Shown here in pieces: positions 19,866 to 28,752 of a stretch of 64,000 bases of DNA. The DNA is taken from NCBI RefSeq assembly GCF_039134705.1, contig NZ_CP146256.1:3906001-3970000 (forward strand). The letters are read 5' to 3'. Both the position numbers and the translations under genes were made by a program. This stretch comes from Kineothrix sp. IPX-CK. GTDB lineage: Bacteria > Bacillota > Clostridia > Lachnospirales > Lachnospiraceae. The notes under the pieces were generated by a model that was given only the letters and a program-made list of their open reading frames with translations, was not told where the DNA came from and searched no databases. Positions within the stretch are counted from its first letter, which is position 1; the number at the start of each line of letters is the position of its first letter.

Positions 19866-21740
19866 TCACATCAGCATCCACTCCTGAAACATCAATATAA
19901 ACCATATCTGGATACGCCAAACACCGTTCTTCGTATAATCGTCCCAAATCTGCCATACTACGTCGGCATCGAGGATCCCCTGCTGTTCCAGAGTCTTTCT
20001 GTCTATAAGGGACTCCGCCCAGCCTCTAAGCTCCGGCTCCAGAAGCCACTTATCGATCGGTATGCTGAAGCCCTTTTTGGGACGCTCCATCATCTCCCGG
20101 GGAACATATTTGTACAGCACATCCCTAAGAACCTTTTTCCCCGTCTTTCCCTGGCGTTTATACTCAATAGGAAGCGTCCATGCGAATTCCACCACATCCT
20201 TATCCAGCATAGGGACTCTCGTTTCGAGGGAAACTGCCATCGCCGCCCGGTCCACCTTTACAAGGATATCGTCGGGATGGTACATGAGCATATCCATCAG
20301 CATGATGTTATGGTTCACTTCTTCCATGTAATGGGTAAACTGACTGTATTTATACGGGCTGTCGGAATGCGACCTGCTGATCTTCTTCGTAAGCGAATCC
20401 GTTTCATAAGAAATTTCATATAGCCTGCCCGGCGTCTTAGCACCTAAAAGGGCTGCTTTCGTACGGTAAATCTGATTTTTGGCAAGAGGGCTGTGAAGAA
20501 CCAGCTCACTGCAAGGCTTTCTTATATAATACGGTATGCCCTTCATCTTATTCCAGATACGGCTTACCGACTCATAGGACGTATAGCCGCCGAATAGCTC
20601 ATCCCCCGCATCTCCGCTCAAGGAAACCGTCACATGCTCCTTCGTCATCTTACTCACAAGATAAGTGGGAATCTGGGATGAATCGGCAAAAGGTTCGCCG
20701 AACATGTAACCCAGCTTTGGAATCACATCGATGGCATCCTGCTTTGTAATATACAGCTCCGTATGATCCGTTCCCAGATGCTTCGCTATCTCTTTCGCCG
20801 CCGCCGCTTCATTGTACCCTTCCTCGGTCATTCCGATAGTAAAGCTCCGCACCTTGTTATTATTCAGAGACTGCATCAGCGCTACAATCGTACTGCTGTC
20901 GATTCCTGCGGACAAAAAGGCGCCTACCGGCACATCCGCCACCATCTGTTCCTTTATGGACTCTTTCAAAAGACGTTCCAGCTCCTCTGCCGCTTCCTCT
21001 TCGCTGCCCGTAAATAAACACGATTGTCCTTTCACCGCCGCTTCCTTCATAGACCAATAGGAGGATATAGAAATATTTTCCTTATGGTAAGGCGCTTCTA
21101 TTTTTAAAATGCTGCCCGCCTCTAATTTATAAATATCCTTATAAATGGAATAGGGCGCCGGAATATATCCATGAGTGAAATAAATGTCCAGCACCGAAGT
21201 ATTGATCTCATTTTTGAAGTTTTCCAAAGCAGCGATACAGCCTATCTCAGAAGCGAAAGCAAAGGTATCGTTGCCTGCAAATCCATAATAGAGCGGTTTT
21301 TCTCCCACTCTATCCCTTACCAAAAATAACACCCGTTCTTTTTTGTCATATAAGGCGATAGCGAACATGCCCTTGCACATTCCGATGGCTTGCTCCACAC
21401 CATAAGCCTCCATCGCCTCTAAAAGCACTTCCGTATCGCAGGTCCCTCTGAACTGAGCAACCTTTTCTTCTTCCAGAAGCTTTTTCGCAATCATTTTATA
21501 ATTATAGATTTCTCCGTTGAATACTATGACAAAACGCCCGCTGCTGGATTCCATCGGCTGAGCGCCGGTAGGAGTCAGGTCCATGATAGATAGTCTCTGG
21601 TGTCCCAGCACCACATCCCCCTCTTCGCTTCTCCATACACCGGAAGCATCCGGCCCTCTATGAAGCATGCGGTGGTTCATTCTGTCTATATTGCCGTTCC
21701 AGTCACCTTTTAAGTTGCAAAATCCCGCAATACCACACAT
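19866..21740 (-). CDS. asnB: Asparagine synthase-like glutamine amidotransferase (AsnB family), copy 1
   Basis: A 624-residue class II amidotransferase. Cys2 (MCGIAGF) is the glutaminase nucleophile, followed by HRGPDASG and FVIVFNGEIYNY; the synthetase half has a PP-loop SAGIDSS where SGGxDSS is usual, then FGEPFADSSQIP and LSGDAGDELFGGY. In E. coli AsnB makes asparagine. Homologues in surface-glycan loci, such as WbpS, amidate uronic acids. Two copies here (also 23970), together with a UDP-sugar dehydrogenase at 35184, favour a sugar-amidation role, but that is inference. Good ribosome site (AGGAG, 8 nt). Confidence 0.9.
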   Translation of the reverse strand: MCGIAGFCNLKGDWNGNIDRMNHRMLHRGPDASGVWRSEEGDVVLGHQRLSIMDLTPTGAQPMESSSGRFVIVFNGEIYNYKMIAKKLLEEEKVAQFRGTCDTEVLLEAMEAYGVEQAIGMCKGMFAIALYDKKERVLFLVRDRVGEKPLYYGFAGNDTFAFASEIGCIAALENFKNEINTSVLDIYFTHGYIPAPYSIYKDIYKLEAGSILKIEAPYHKENISISSYWSMKEAAVKGQSCLFTGSEEEAAEELERLLKESIKEQMVADVPVGAFLSAGIDSSTIVALMQSLNNNKVRSFTIGMTEEGYNEAAAAKEIAKHLGTDHTELYITKQDAIDVIPKLGYMFGEPFADSSQIPTYLVSKMTKEHVTVSLSGDAGDELFGGYTSYESVSRIWNKMKGIPYYIRKPCSELVLHSPLAKNQIYRTKAALLGAKTPGRLYEISYETDSLTKKISRSHSDSPYKYSQFTHYMEEVNHNIMLMDMLMYHPDDILVKVDRAAMAVSLETRVPMLDKDVVEFAWTLPIEYKRQGKTGKKVLRDVLYKYVPREMMERPKKGFSIPIDKWLLEPELRGWAESLIDRKTLEQQGILDADVVWQIWDDYTKNGVWRIQIWFILMFQEWMLM

Positions 21741-21753
21741 ATCCCTGTCTCCT

Positions 21754-22830
21754 TTATTCTTCTGCTGTCACTTCCGCAAAATCGCCGTTTTCAATTCGCA
21801 AGGCAATTGTCTGTTCCGCTTCTTCATACATGCTTTTCCACTGCTCATATGAAGCATCCCATTTGGCATAGCGGTCATCGCCTCTTTTATCTTCTAAAGA
21901 ATAATTGCTTATGACATAATCCGTCAGAAATGACGTGCACTTTTTAGCCCCTAAAGCATTAGTATGTCCGCCGTAATCGCTGAAATCGGATGTGAAGTCC
22001 AGACCGATCTCTTCATAATAATCGTTCATATTCAAAAACTTATAGCCGTAACTTTCGATAATATCCGTCATATAATTGTACATCATTTGCTTTTCTACCT
22101 CCATTACCGTCGGAGAAAGAATAAATAACGACTGTAATTTTTCTTCCTTCAAATAGTCGAGCAGATCATACAAATGCTTCTCCTGCTCTTCGGGCATCGG
22201 GGTTTTCTGCGTAATCGCAGAGGTATCCACCGCTTCGCAGGGCCCTACTTCATCTGTCATCACATATCCCTTTTGTCCGTCCAGAAGCTCATAGCGAAAG
22301 CATGCCAGCTGTTTCGGCAGCACCATCGTCTTCCAGTTAGAATGATATTTAAAAATATCGAAATAATACGTATAACGCTCTGACGGTTCTTCTACCATGG
22401 CATTTATGGTCTTTATCCGGTTCCACGAGTATTTCATGTTGTCGGTAACGCCTCTGGTATAAGCCATATTGTTGGTAAGATCCGTTTCACTGGCCGTATA
22501 CATACGCATTTCGAATACATATAACGACGGTCTCTGCGTCTTTCTTACTTCATCCACCATGTAGATTCCTGCTACCGGCCTTTGCAGATTGCTGGAGATG
22601 GGGTACGCCGTTATGCCGTATTCTCCCCACATCTGCGGGGTGGAATAATAGGGATATACGGGGCTTGAGCCTATCATGACCACATCTATCGTGTCCTTCG
22701 GCTCTGCGTAAAATCCCGTAAACCTATCCTTCACATCTCCGTTGGTCCGTATAATATAAGTAACGGTAAGAAGGATATATATGAAAATAATGATAAAAAT
22801 TGCCGATTTCGCCGCTTGCTTTACAGTCAT
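21754..22830 (-). CDS. Membrane-anchored SGNH/DltD-AlgX-like protein
   Basis: A 358-residue protein with one N-terminal membrane helix (about 8-28) and an external domain. The block VVMIGSSPVYPYYSTP near residue 50 resembles the serine block of SGNH-hydrolase and AlgX/DltD-like proteins, and DYGGHTNALGAKKC near 310 resembles their histidine block. Such proteins add or remove acetyl or similar groups on exported polymers. Recognition is by pattern only and overall similarity to named families is weak. AAGGG lies 7 nt before the ATG. It lies between a GT4 gene and the first AsnB copy. Confidence 0.6.
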   Translation of the reverse strand: MTVKQAAKSAIFIIIFIYILLTVTYIIRTNGDVKDRFTGFYAEPKDTIDVVMIGSSPVYPYYSTPQMWGEYGITAYPISSNLQRPVAGIYMVDEVRKTQRPSLYVFEMRMYTASETDLTNNMAYTRGVTDNMKYSWNRIKTINAMVEEPSERYTYYFDIFKYHSNWKTMVLPKQLACFRYELLDGQKGYVMTDEVGPCEAVDTSAITQKTPMPEEQEKHLYDLLDYLKEEKLQSLFILSPTVMEVEKQMMYNYMTDIIESYGYKFLNMNDYYEEIGLDFTSDFSDYGGHTNALGAKKCTSFLTDYVISNYSLEDKRGDDRYAKWDASYEQWKSMYEEAEQTIALRIENGDFAEVTAEE

Positions 22831-22855
22831 TTTTATACCCTTGCTTCTTTCAACT

Positions 22856-23953
22856 TCATCCTCGCATTATTTTTTCCAAATAATTTTTCCATGCCCGGTT
22901 TATGACTTCCGGATTGAATTCTTCTTTCACTTTTGAAGCATTTTTGCCCATTTTTTTTGCATAATCCATGTTATCTAATAGTTTTTGCAAGTTTTCCGCC
23001 AATTGCTTCCAGTCACCGGTCGGGATTAACAGACCGTTTTCTCCATGGTCAATTAACTCTCCAGGCCCGCCGGGCGGACAGTCCGTAGAAATAACAGGTA
23101 TTCCCAAAGCCATAGCCTCCAAAAGCGTATTGGGCATCCCCTCGGAATAAGAGGATAGCACGAATACCGACGCCTTATAAATGGCATCCTCTACGTTAGA
23201 TATGGCTCCCGGCAGCTTAACCCGCTGCGAAAGTCCCAAATCGGCGGCATATTCGGTCAGCTTCTGCCGCAGCTGCCCTTCTCCGTATATGATGAGCTTA
23301 TAGTCCGGATATCTGTCTGCAATTTCCGCGAATGCCCGGATAATCATTTCATGGTTCTTGTTGGCGTCCACCCGTCCTACGGCTACAATCTGTTTCTCTC
23401 GCTCTCCTTCATAGCCTTCCTTTATAAATGCAGGATTAAGAGAGTTTTTAAGTATAACTGCCTTTTTACTCACCGCTTTTGGGAAAAACGTCAGACAGCT
23501 TTTCGTCTGCAGAACAATGCCCTCTGCCAGTCGAAAGACGTATCTTGCCGCCAATCTAAGTCCCGGAGAGTAATATTCCAGTTCCGGTTCGCCCCGTACC
23601 GACACTACTACGGGTATACGCAAAAAGCGGGAAGTCAGTATCGCCATAATATTGTTCTTACCGATAAAGGATAAAATCAGGTCGGGCTTTTCCTGTTTCC
23701 ATATGCTTCGAAGCTTCATAAAGCGCCCGTAGAAATTGGCTGCCCTGCCCTTTCCTATCTCCTCTCCGTCGATATCCGACAGAACCCTGCTTATGCCGTC
23801 GCTTATCGTATATTCGTTCTCTGCACGGTACTGGGTCACGATAGTTACCAGATAGCCCTGTGCATAGAAGTATTCGGCGAGATTGACTAACACTCTTTCG
23901 GAACCGCCTTTATTTAACGAACTTATAAATAGAGCCAAGTGTTTCTTGTCCAA
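22856..23953 (-). CDS. GT4-family glycosyltransferase with TTG start
   Basis: About 365 residues. The N-terminus reads (L)DKKHLALFISSLNKGGSERV; the C-terminal domain has VAVGRVDANKNHEM and EX7E as EGMPNTLLE, then TDCPPGGPGELI. The likely start is TTG at 23953: AAAGGG lies about 7 nt upstream and it follows the upstream stop by 16 nt. The ATG at 24040 in the same frame would overlap the upstream gene by 71 bp and add an unrelated segment. EpsF/WbaN-like GT4 enzymes have this layout. Closely similar to the protein at 26698 in its C-terminal half. Confidence 0.84.
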   Translation of the reverse strand: MDKKHLALFISSLNKGGSERVLVNLAEYFYAQGYLVTIVTQYRAENEYTISDGISRVLSDIDGEEIGKGRAANFYGRFMKLRSIWKQEKPDLILSFIGKNNIMAILTSRFLRIPVVVSVRGEPELEYYSPGLRLAARYVFRLAEGIVLQTKSCLTFFPKAVSKKAVILKNSLNPAFIKEGYEGEREKQIVAVGRVDANKNHEMIIRAFAEIADRYPDYKLIIYGEGQLRQKLTEYAADLGLSQRVKLPGAISNVEDAIYKASVFVLSSYSEGMPNTLLEAMALGIPVISTDCPPGGPGELIDHGENGLLIPTGDWKQLAENLQKLLDNMDYAKKMGKNASKVKEEFNPEVINRAWKNYLEKIMRG

Positions 23954-23969
23954 AAAATTATCCCTTTCT

Positions 23970-25874
23970 TTATTTAAAATAGTATTGGTACCACTGCTCA
24001 AATATAAAGAAGGACCAAGAAAGTTTGGAATAATTGGCACCGGTAGCGGGACCTCCGTCGCCGGTTTTGATATACTCCCGAATCATATTGGATACATAAG
24101 CAGAATCGAAGATTCCCTGCTTTTCCAGGTAATCCCTTTCACTGTAGGAAAGGAGCTGCTCTTTCAAAGGACCTCTCAGCCACTTGTCGAGGGGTACTCC
24201 AAACCCCACCTTCGGCCTGTCCAAAAGCTCCTTTGGTATATAGTCATACGCAATATCCTTCAAAATATGTTTTTTATCCCCTTTATAGAACTTATACTCA
24301 TGGGGAATCCTATAAGAATATTCCATAACGTCTCTATCGAGAATAGGACATCTGGCCTCAAGAGAATACTTCATGGAAGCTCTGTCCACCTTGCAGAGAA
24401 TATCTCCCGGAAGGTAAGTATCCATATCTAAAAGCATCCTGCGAATCTGCCATTTGCTTTCTCCATATTTGCTTTCTATCTCATAGTGGCAGGGAAGTTC
24501 ACTGCCGTCGTTCTTCACCATTGCGCCTGCACGCATGATATAATTACTGGCACCGAATTGCGTCTTCGTCTCTTTGTTCCGGTTCTCCGCTATAACACGC
24601 ACGCGAAAAGGAAGTTTCTTTGAAAGTCCCGCCTTATTTATAAAAGGAAGGCCGCAGATTCCATGTACCGCGGCTCCAGCCATATCCAGCATCTGCGCCT
24701 GAGCCACATTTTCATAGATATTATAGCCACAGAAAAATTCATCGCCGCCGTCGCCGGAAAGTGCCACAGTCACGTGTTCTCTCGCCAGCGCAGAAACGAG
24801 CATAGATGGTATCTGAGAACTATCGGCAAAGGGCTCATCATAATACTTAGGTATGCTCTCCACCAAGTCGAACATCTGCTTTTCATCGATATACAGCTCC
24901 GTATGGTTTGTCCCGAGATAATCCGCCACTTCTTTCGCATACTTGGCCTCATTATATCTTTCCTCCTGAAAGCCGATAGAAAAGGTCTTAACGGGTTCTG
25001 AAGAATGCTCCTGTGCCATGGCTGTGATCAAAGAGGAATCATATCCGCCGCTCAGAAAGGAACCCAGCGGAACATCCGCTATCATCCGGGAGGCAGTCGC
25101 TTTTTTTAAGAGCTCCTTCAGTTCCCCTTTGGCCTGCGCATAATCCGTAACCATATGCTGCCTTTGCTTAGCATATACATCCTTGATATCCCAATACTTC
25201 CATGTTTCTTTCGTAAGGGCAAGAGATTTACTGTTCACAGAAACCCTCAGAATAGCTCCCGGTTCAAGCTTATATACATTTTCGAAAATCGTCTCCGGCG
25301 CATTGATATACTGCTGATACAAATAACGGGAAATGACTTCCTTTTTTATCTTCTTTTCAAAACCCGGATAGGACATGATCGGCTTCAGCTCGGAAGCGAA
25401 AACAAGTTCAGCTCCATTCTCCATATAGTACATGGGCTTCTTCCCGATGCAATCCCGAATCAGGTACAGTTCTTCTTTCTCCCTATCCAATAAGGCGATG
25501 GCGAACATACCATTAAAAAAGTCCACACAGCTTATTCCCCATTTCAAATAAGCAGCGATGATCACCTCCGTATCACAGGTAGAACAAAACGAATAATCGG
25601 ACAAATTCTCTCTCAGCTCATGGAAATTATAGATTTCACCGTTAAACACCACGCTGATACGCCCGTTATCCGAGTGCATCGGCTGATGTCCTAAGGCAGA
25701 CAAATCCTGAATGGAAAGTCTGCGCTGAGCCAGTCCCACGCTATAGCCGTCTTTCAGCCCATAGATTTCTTCCCCGCTGTCGTTAGGGCCTCTATGATAC
25801 ATTGTGTCATTCATTTCCTTTAGTTGTGTCAGTTTTATATCTTGCCTTGACACAAATCCGCATATACCGCACAT
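23970..25874 (-). CDS. asnB: Asparagine synthase-like glutamine amidotransferase (AsnB family), copy 2
   Basis: A 634-residue protein of the same family as the one at 19866: MCGICGFVSRQ with Cys2, YHRGPNDSGEE, VVFNGEIYNFHEL, then the PP-loop LSGGYDSSLITA and LSGDGGDEFFCGY. It has the canonical SGG, unlike copy 1. The C-terminus carries RPKVGFGVPLDKWL. The ATG has AGGAGG 7 nt upstream, the strongest site in this part of the window. Two different AsnB genes 2 kb apart suggest two amidation substrates rather than simple asparagine supply. That is inference. Confidence 0.9.
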   Translation of the reverse strand: MCGICGFVSRQDIKLTQLKEMNDTMYHRGPNDSGEEIYGLKDGYSVGLAQRRLSIQDLSALGHQPMHSDNGRISVVFNGEIYNFHELRENLSDYSFCSTCDTEVIIAAYLKWGISCVDFFNGMFAIALLDREKEELYLIRDCIGKKPMYYMENGAELVFASELKPIMSYPGFEKKIKKEVISRYLYQQYINAPETIFENVYKLEPGAILRVSVNSKSLALTKETWKYWDIKDVYAKQRQHMVTDYAQAKGELKELLKKATASRMIADVPLGSFLSGGYDSSLITAMAQEHSSEPVKTFSIGFQEERYNEAKYAKEVADYLGTNHTELYIDEKQMFDLVESIPKYYDEPFADSSQIPSMLVSALAREHVTVALSGDGGDEFFCGYNIYENVAQAQMLDMAGAAVHGICGLPFINKAGLSKKLPFRVRVIAENRNKETKTQFGASNYIMRAGAMVKNDGSELPCHYEIESKYGESKWQIRRMLLDMDTYLPGDILCKVDRASMKYSLEARCPILDRDVMEYSYRIPHEYKFYKGDKKHILKDIAYDYIPKELLDRPKVGFGVPLDKWLRGPLKEQLLSYSERDYLEKQGIFDSAYVSNMIREYIKTGDGGPATGANYSKLSWSFFIFEQWYQYYFK

Positions 25875-25900
25875 CCCGGTACCTCCTGCCGTGTTCTTGC

Positions 25901-26653
25901 CTACCTAATTTCCAAGAAACTGTCCCTGTATTCCGCGAAATCCTTGCACTCTCTGTCGATGCTGTCGATAAGCTCTATATATTTTTCGCGCACTAATGTC
26001 TTGTAATTTTCATAATTATCATATCCTTTTTTCGTCCATGCGAAAGGATGGGTCAGAATCTGCACTTTGTCATATCCTAAGATATTCTTCTCGTCGGGAT
26101 AGCCATATCTCCATATATGATTGGCATCAGACATATATTTTACTCCGAGCTTGGAATCCTCCGTCACATTTTCCGCAAAAGTAAAGAAGTTGTCCTGATA
26201 TGCGTTGATAATGCCGGGAAGCTTAATATTCTCAGCCAGAATTGCCGGTGAAGGTCTATGAACTGAGAACTGGGATATTTCAAAACCCAGCATCTCGCTT
26301 AGCATGTGCATCTCCTTTACAATTTGTCTGCGGACCTCCTGCATATCCGTCATTCCGTTCAACGCGAAATGAAGGCCGATATTCTGCCCTCTTTCATGCA
26401 TATCGCATATCATATCCCTGTTTTTTCTGGACAACAGATTATAGGAATTGTTCGTCCACTGGAAAAAGAAGGTGGATGTGAAATCCATGGAAGATTCCAC
26501 TTTAGCCAAGTCATACGCCCTCTCCACGCTGTATTCCACATCATGGCGCATAATAATGAACTTATCCCTATAAAGAGCCTCCTCATAATCCGCCTGTAAG
26601 CCGGTGGACTTAATAATTCTTATAATCTCTTTGTAATCCTCGAATGAAAACAT
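25901..26653 (-). CDS. NodB-like polysaccharide deacetylase-related protein
   Basis: A 250-residue soluble protein with no signal peptide. It has MRHDVEYSVERAYDLA, where HDVE stands in for the NodB metal motif, then FFFQWTNNSYN, GQNIGLHFALNG (conserved His), SVHRPSP and ILTHPFAW. This is the pattern of polysaccharide-deacetylase-like proteins found in capsule loci, which may deacetylate a sugar intermediate in the cytoplasm or may not be catalytic. The ATG follows AAAGGAG by 7 nt. It is the first of three deacetylase-like genes in the window (31090 and 56829). Confidence 0.7.
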   Translation of the reverse strand: MFSFEDYKEIIRIIKSTGLQADYEEALYRDKFIIMRHDVEYSVERAYDLAKVESSMDFTSTFFFQWTNNSYNLLSRKNRDMICDMHERGQNIGLHFALNGMTDMQEVRRQIVKEMHMLSEMLGFEISQFSVHRPSPAILAENIKLPGIINAYQDNFFTFAENVTEDSKLGVKYMSDANHIWRYGYPDEKNILGYDKVQILTHPFAWTKKGYDNYENYKTLVREKYIELIDSIDRECKDFAEYRDSFLEIR

Positions 26654-26697
26654 CTTTCTGCTCCTTTATCAATTTCTGTATCTACTCTTAATATGCT

Positions 26698-27813
26698 TTA
26701 CCGCTTATTTTTACTGCAAATCTCATCAATATAATCCTGCCATTGCTCAAATATTGCCTTAGAATTGGCGATTTCACAAATCCTTCTTGCGTTATCTCCC
26801 AGTTCTTCCGCATATTCAGGATTCTCAATCAGCTTGTTCATTCCCTCCTCTAATGCCTTCTGATCCTTGATCTCAATCAGCAGGCCGTTTACTCCGTCTT
26901 CCATTACGGTACGAGGACCACCGCAGGGGCAGTCGGTGGCGACGATGGGAAGTCCTAATGCCATCGCTTCTAACAGCGCATTGGGCAATCCCTCCCAATC
27001 GGAGGAAAAAGCGTACAAAGCCGCATCGTTCAAATCCTTCTCCAGGGAATCGCTGCCGCCCATTAGCTTTATATAATCTCCGGCATGATTTTCTTCGATA
27101 ATACTCTCGAGAATTTCCTTCGTACCGTCAAAGGAATCCGGACCATATATCTTGAGCATATAATCAGGATGCTTCTTATGGACCTGAATAAATGCCCGAA
27201 GCAGCATCGGCTGATTCTTAAAGTCTACCAGCCTTCCCGACTGCACCACCTCTTTTGTACGGTTTGTGGGTTTCGGAACACCAATATATTTATCGTGCAG
27301 CGGATTTAATATGATTCGCGAATTTTTTTGTAAATAAGGCGCAAAAAACTCCCGTTGACCCTCCGTTTGGAACACACATCCGGCCGCTCTCGGAAACAGA
27401 AGCGGGATCTGCAGCTTGTCCGAGACAGCGTCATAATGCCCCACCGGGTCAGTCCGAATAGATATGATAATAGGCACCCTCATAAAAAAGGAGGCCATCA
27501 GCGCCCTATAGTTTGCCCTCTGGGCAAAGGCTATGAGAACGTCAGGCCTTTCTTTTTTCATAAAGGCTCTCAGATGAAAAATCCTTAAAAAAAACTGTAT
27601 CGCCCGAGATCTCTTTTCATCTTCCATATTGAGTCCCACATGGACCCGTCTTATCCGCTCATCTATCTGAAATTCATTTTCTCCATACCACTGCGTGGCA
27701 ATAAGCACCTCGTATCCTTCTTTCGCAAATTGATTCGCCAAGTTAGACACTACCCTCTCGGCTCCACCCTGCTCCAGACAGTTTAAGTGAAACGCTATTT
27801 TTCGCTTTTCCAA
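26698..27813 (-). CDS. GT4-family glycosyltransferase, first gene after the main non-coding gap
   Basis: About 371 residues. The N-terminus reads LEKRKIAFHLNCLEQGGAERVV; the C-terminal domain has VVQSGRLVDFKNQPML, SDWEGLPNALLEAMALG (EX7E) and TDCPCGGP. An ATG at 27828 is in frame but has no ribosome site, whereas TTG at 27813 has GAGG 9 nt upstream, so I prefer TTG. A 9-bp hairpin (27839-27864) lies just upstream, preceded by two candidate promoters, so this gene probably opens the left-hand transcription unit. Confidence 0.84.
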   Translation of the reverse strand: MEKRKIAFHLNCLEQGGAERVVSNLANQFAKEGYEVLIATQWYGENEFQIDERIRRVHVGLNMEDEKRSRAIQFFLRIFHLRAFMKKERPDVLIAFAQRANYRALMASFFMRVPIIISIRTDPVGHYDAVSDKLQIPLLFPRAAGCVFQTEGQREFFAPYLQKNSRIILNPLHDKYIGVPKPTNRTKEVVQSGRLVDFKNQPMLLRAFIQVHKKHPDYMLKIYGPDSFDGTKEILESIIEENHAGDYIKLMGGSDSLEKDLNDAALYAFSSDWEGLPNALLEAMALGLPIVATDCPCGGPRTVMEDGVNGLLIEIKDQKALEEGMNKLIENPEYAEELGDNARRICEIANSKAIFEQWQDYIDEICSKNKR

Positions 27814-27838
27814 TACTTCATACCTCATACAGCTTCGC

Positions 27839-27864
27839 TTCGCAGGACCAAAAGCTCCTGCGAA
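27839..27864 (-). other. Leader hairpin upstream of the GT4 gene
   Basis: Perfect 9-bp inverted repeat (TTCGCAGGA at 27839-27847, TCCTGCGAA at 27856-27864) around an 8-nt loop. It falls between the candidate promoters and the ribosome site GAGG (27823-27826), and ends 26 nt before the preferred TTG start. No U-run follows, so it is not a simple terminator. It may stabilise or regulate the leader RNA. Confidence 0.55.
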
Positions 27865-27870
27865 TTCGTA

Positions 27871-27899
27871 CTTATAATACTACCTATAATACTTCCCAA
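27871..27899 (-). promoter_or_regulatory. Candidate promoter, proximal
   Basis: On the minus strand, TTGGGA (27894-27899) and TATAAG (27871-27876) are 17 bp apart, a fair sigma-A match. It lies about 45 bp upstream of the GT4 gene. It overlaps the -10 of the distal candidate by one base, so only one of the two may be real. Confidence 0.4.
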
Positions 27900-27927
27900 T
27901 TTTACCACATTCATATAGTAAGCGCAA
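27899..27927 (-). promoter_or_regulatory. Candidate promoter, distal
   Basis: On the minus strand, TTGCGC (27922-27927) and TAAAAT (27899-27904) are separated by 17 bp. The -10 matches the sigma-A consensus at five of six positions; the -35 matches at four. It lies in the largest gap of the window, after a hairpin, where a new transcript would be expected. Confidence 0.45.
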
Positions 27928-27945
27928 ATTAAAATACTATGACCA

Positions 27946-27962
27946 CTGCCGACCGTCGGCAG
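27946..27962. promoter_or_regulatory. 17-bp palindrome, possible operator
   Basis: CTGCCGAC and GTCGGCAG flank a single central base, forming a perfect 8+1+8 palindrome about 20 bp upstream of the distal -35 element. Dyads of this size are typical of dimeric regulator sites, but it could also form a short RNA hairpin as part of the preceding terminator. No second copy was noticed. Confidence 0.4.
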
Positions 27963-27971
27963 ATGCATGGA

Positions 27972-28001
27972 AAGAAGGATATGCGCCAGCATATCCTTCT
28001 T
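27972..28001 (-). terminator. Strong 13-bp hairpin after the GT2 gene
   Basis: AAGAAGGATATGC (27972-27984) pairs perfectly with GCATATCCTTCTT (27989-28001) around a 4-nt loop, 11 nt after the stop of the gene at 28013. On the minus strand only a short T-run follows the stem (TTCTTTCC), so termination may be partial; on the plus strand the tail is TATTTTT. Together with the promoters just downstream it marks the likely boundary between two transcription units. Confidence 0.6.
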
Positions 28002-28012
28002 ATTTTTACTGT

Positions 28013-28735
28013 TTATAAATGATTGACTGTATGTACGTTTTTTTCATTCTTTTTCAGTTCGAATAAAATTCTGAGTGCTTCGGTGACTGACTTCATCCGA
28101 AAACTGGATTCGGAGCCTATATAATGAATGGGCACTTCTACCGTATGGTAATTACGACAATAATACCTCATTTCAGTCTGATACATATGACCCTTAGAAA
28201 GGAATTTGTCCAAATCCATATTTTCCAGTACATTCCTCTGGAATCCCTCAAATCCGCTGGTCATATCCTTCAGGCTCGTTCCAAGTACCACGTTGGCCAG
28301 AATAGTACCTCCAGAACTCAAAATTCTCCTGTATAACGGATGGTTGCTTATGCCACCCCCATTTACAAAACGCGACCCCCAGACGCATTCATAACCCTCT
28401 TCCAACTTTTCTATAAACTGAGGTACTTCTGCCGGCAGATGACTGCCTCCGCCGTCCATCTCAATAATTTGCCCCGCTCCATCCGCCAGTGCACGGCGGA
28501 AACCCTCCAAATAGCAGCTGATAACACCATATGATTCCTTATAGAAAATAAGCTTTACCTTATCCGTCTTTTGCTCAAAATCTTCCACAATCTTCTGCGT
28601 CTTGTCCTTGGAGTAATTGTCCATAACCGGATATATATATAAATTGTCATAGCCTAACGACAAAATCTCATCGAGAACTTTTGCAATTGTCGCTTCTTCA
28701 TTCGCTATCGGCATTACAATAATCGTTTTTTTCAC
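28013..28735 (-). CDS. GT2 glycosyltransferase, dolichol-phosphate mannosyltransferase-like
   Basis: A 240-residue compact GT2 protein without membrane helices (IIVMPIANEEATIAKVL, MDNYSKDKTQKI, SGFEGFQRNVLE, SSFRMKSVTEAL). The usual DXD of DPM1-like enzymes is replaced by MDGGGSH (D94-G-G), so only the first aspartate remains. It could make a polyprenyl-phosphate sugar or act on another acceptor. The start is GTG at 28735 with AAGGGA 8 nt upstream. It is the last gene before the terminator-like hairpin. Confidence 0.82.
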   Translation of the reverse strand: MKKTIIVMPIANEEATIAKVLDEILSLGYDNLYIYPVMDNYSKDKTQKIVEDFEQKTDKVKLIFYKESYGVISCYLEGFRRALADGAGQIIEMDGGGSHLPAEVPQFIEKLEEGYECVWGSRFVNGGGISNHPLYRRILSSGGTILANVVLGTSLKDMTSGFEGFQRNVLENMDLDKFLSKGHMYQTEMRYYCRNYHTVEVPIHYIGSESSFRMKSVTEALRILFELKKNEKNVHTVNHL

Positions 28736-28752
28736 TTTTAATATCCCTTCAT

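Noticed and set aside
23954..24040. ATG start at 24040 for the GT4 gene
   Set aside because: It overlaps the AsnB gene by 71 bp and adds unrelated residues. TTG 23953 has a good ribosome site.
27972..28001. Hairpin as a small RNA gene
   Set aside because: It is a single stem after a stop codon with no separate promoter; a terminator or boundary element is simpler.
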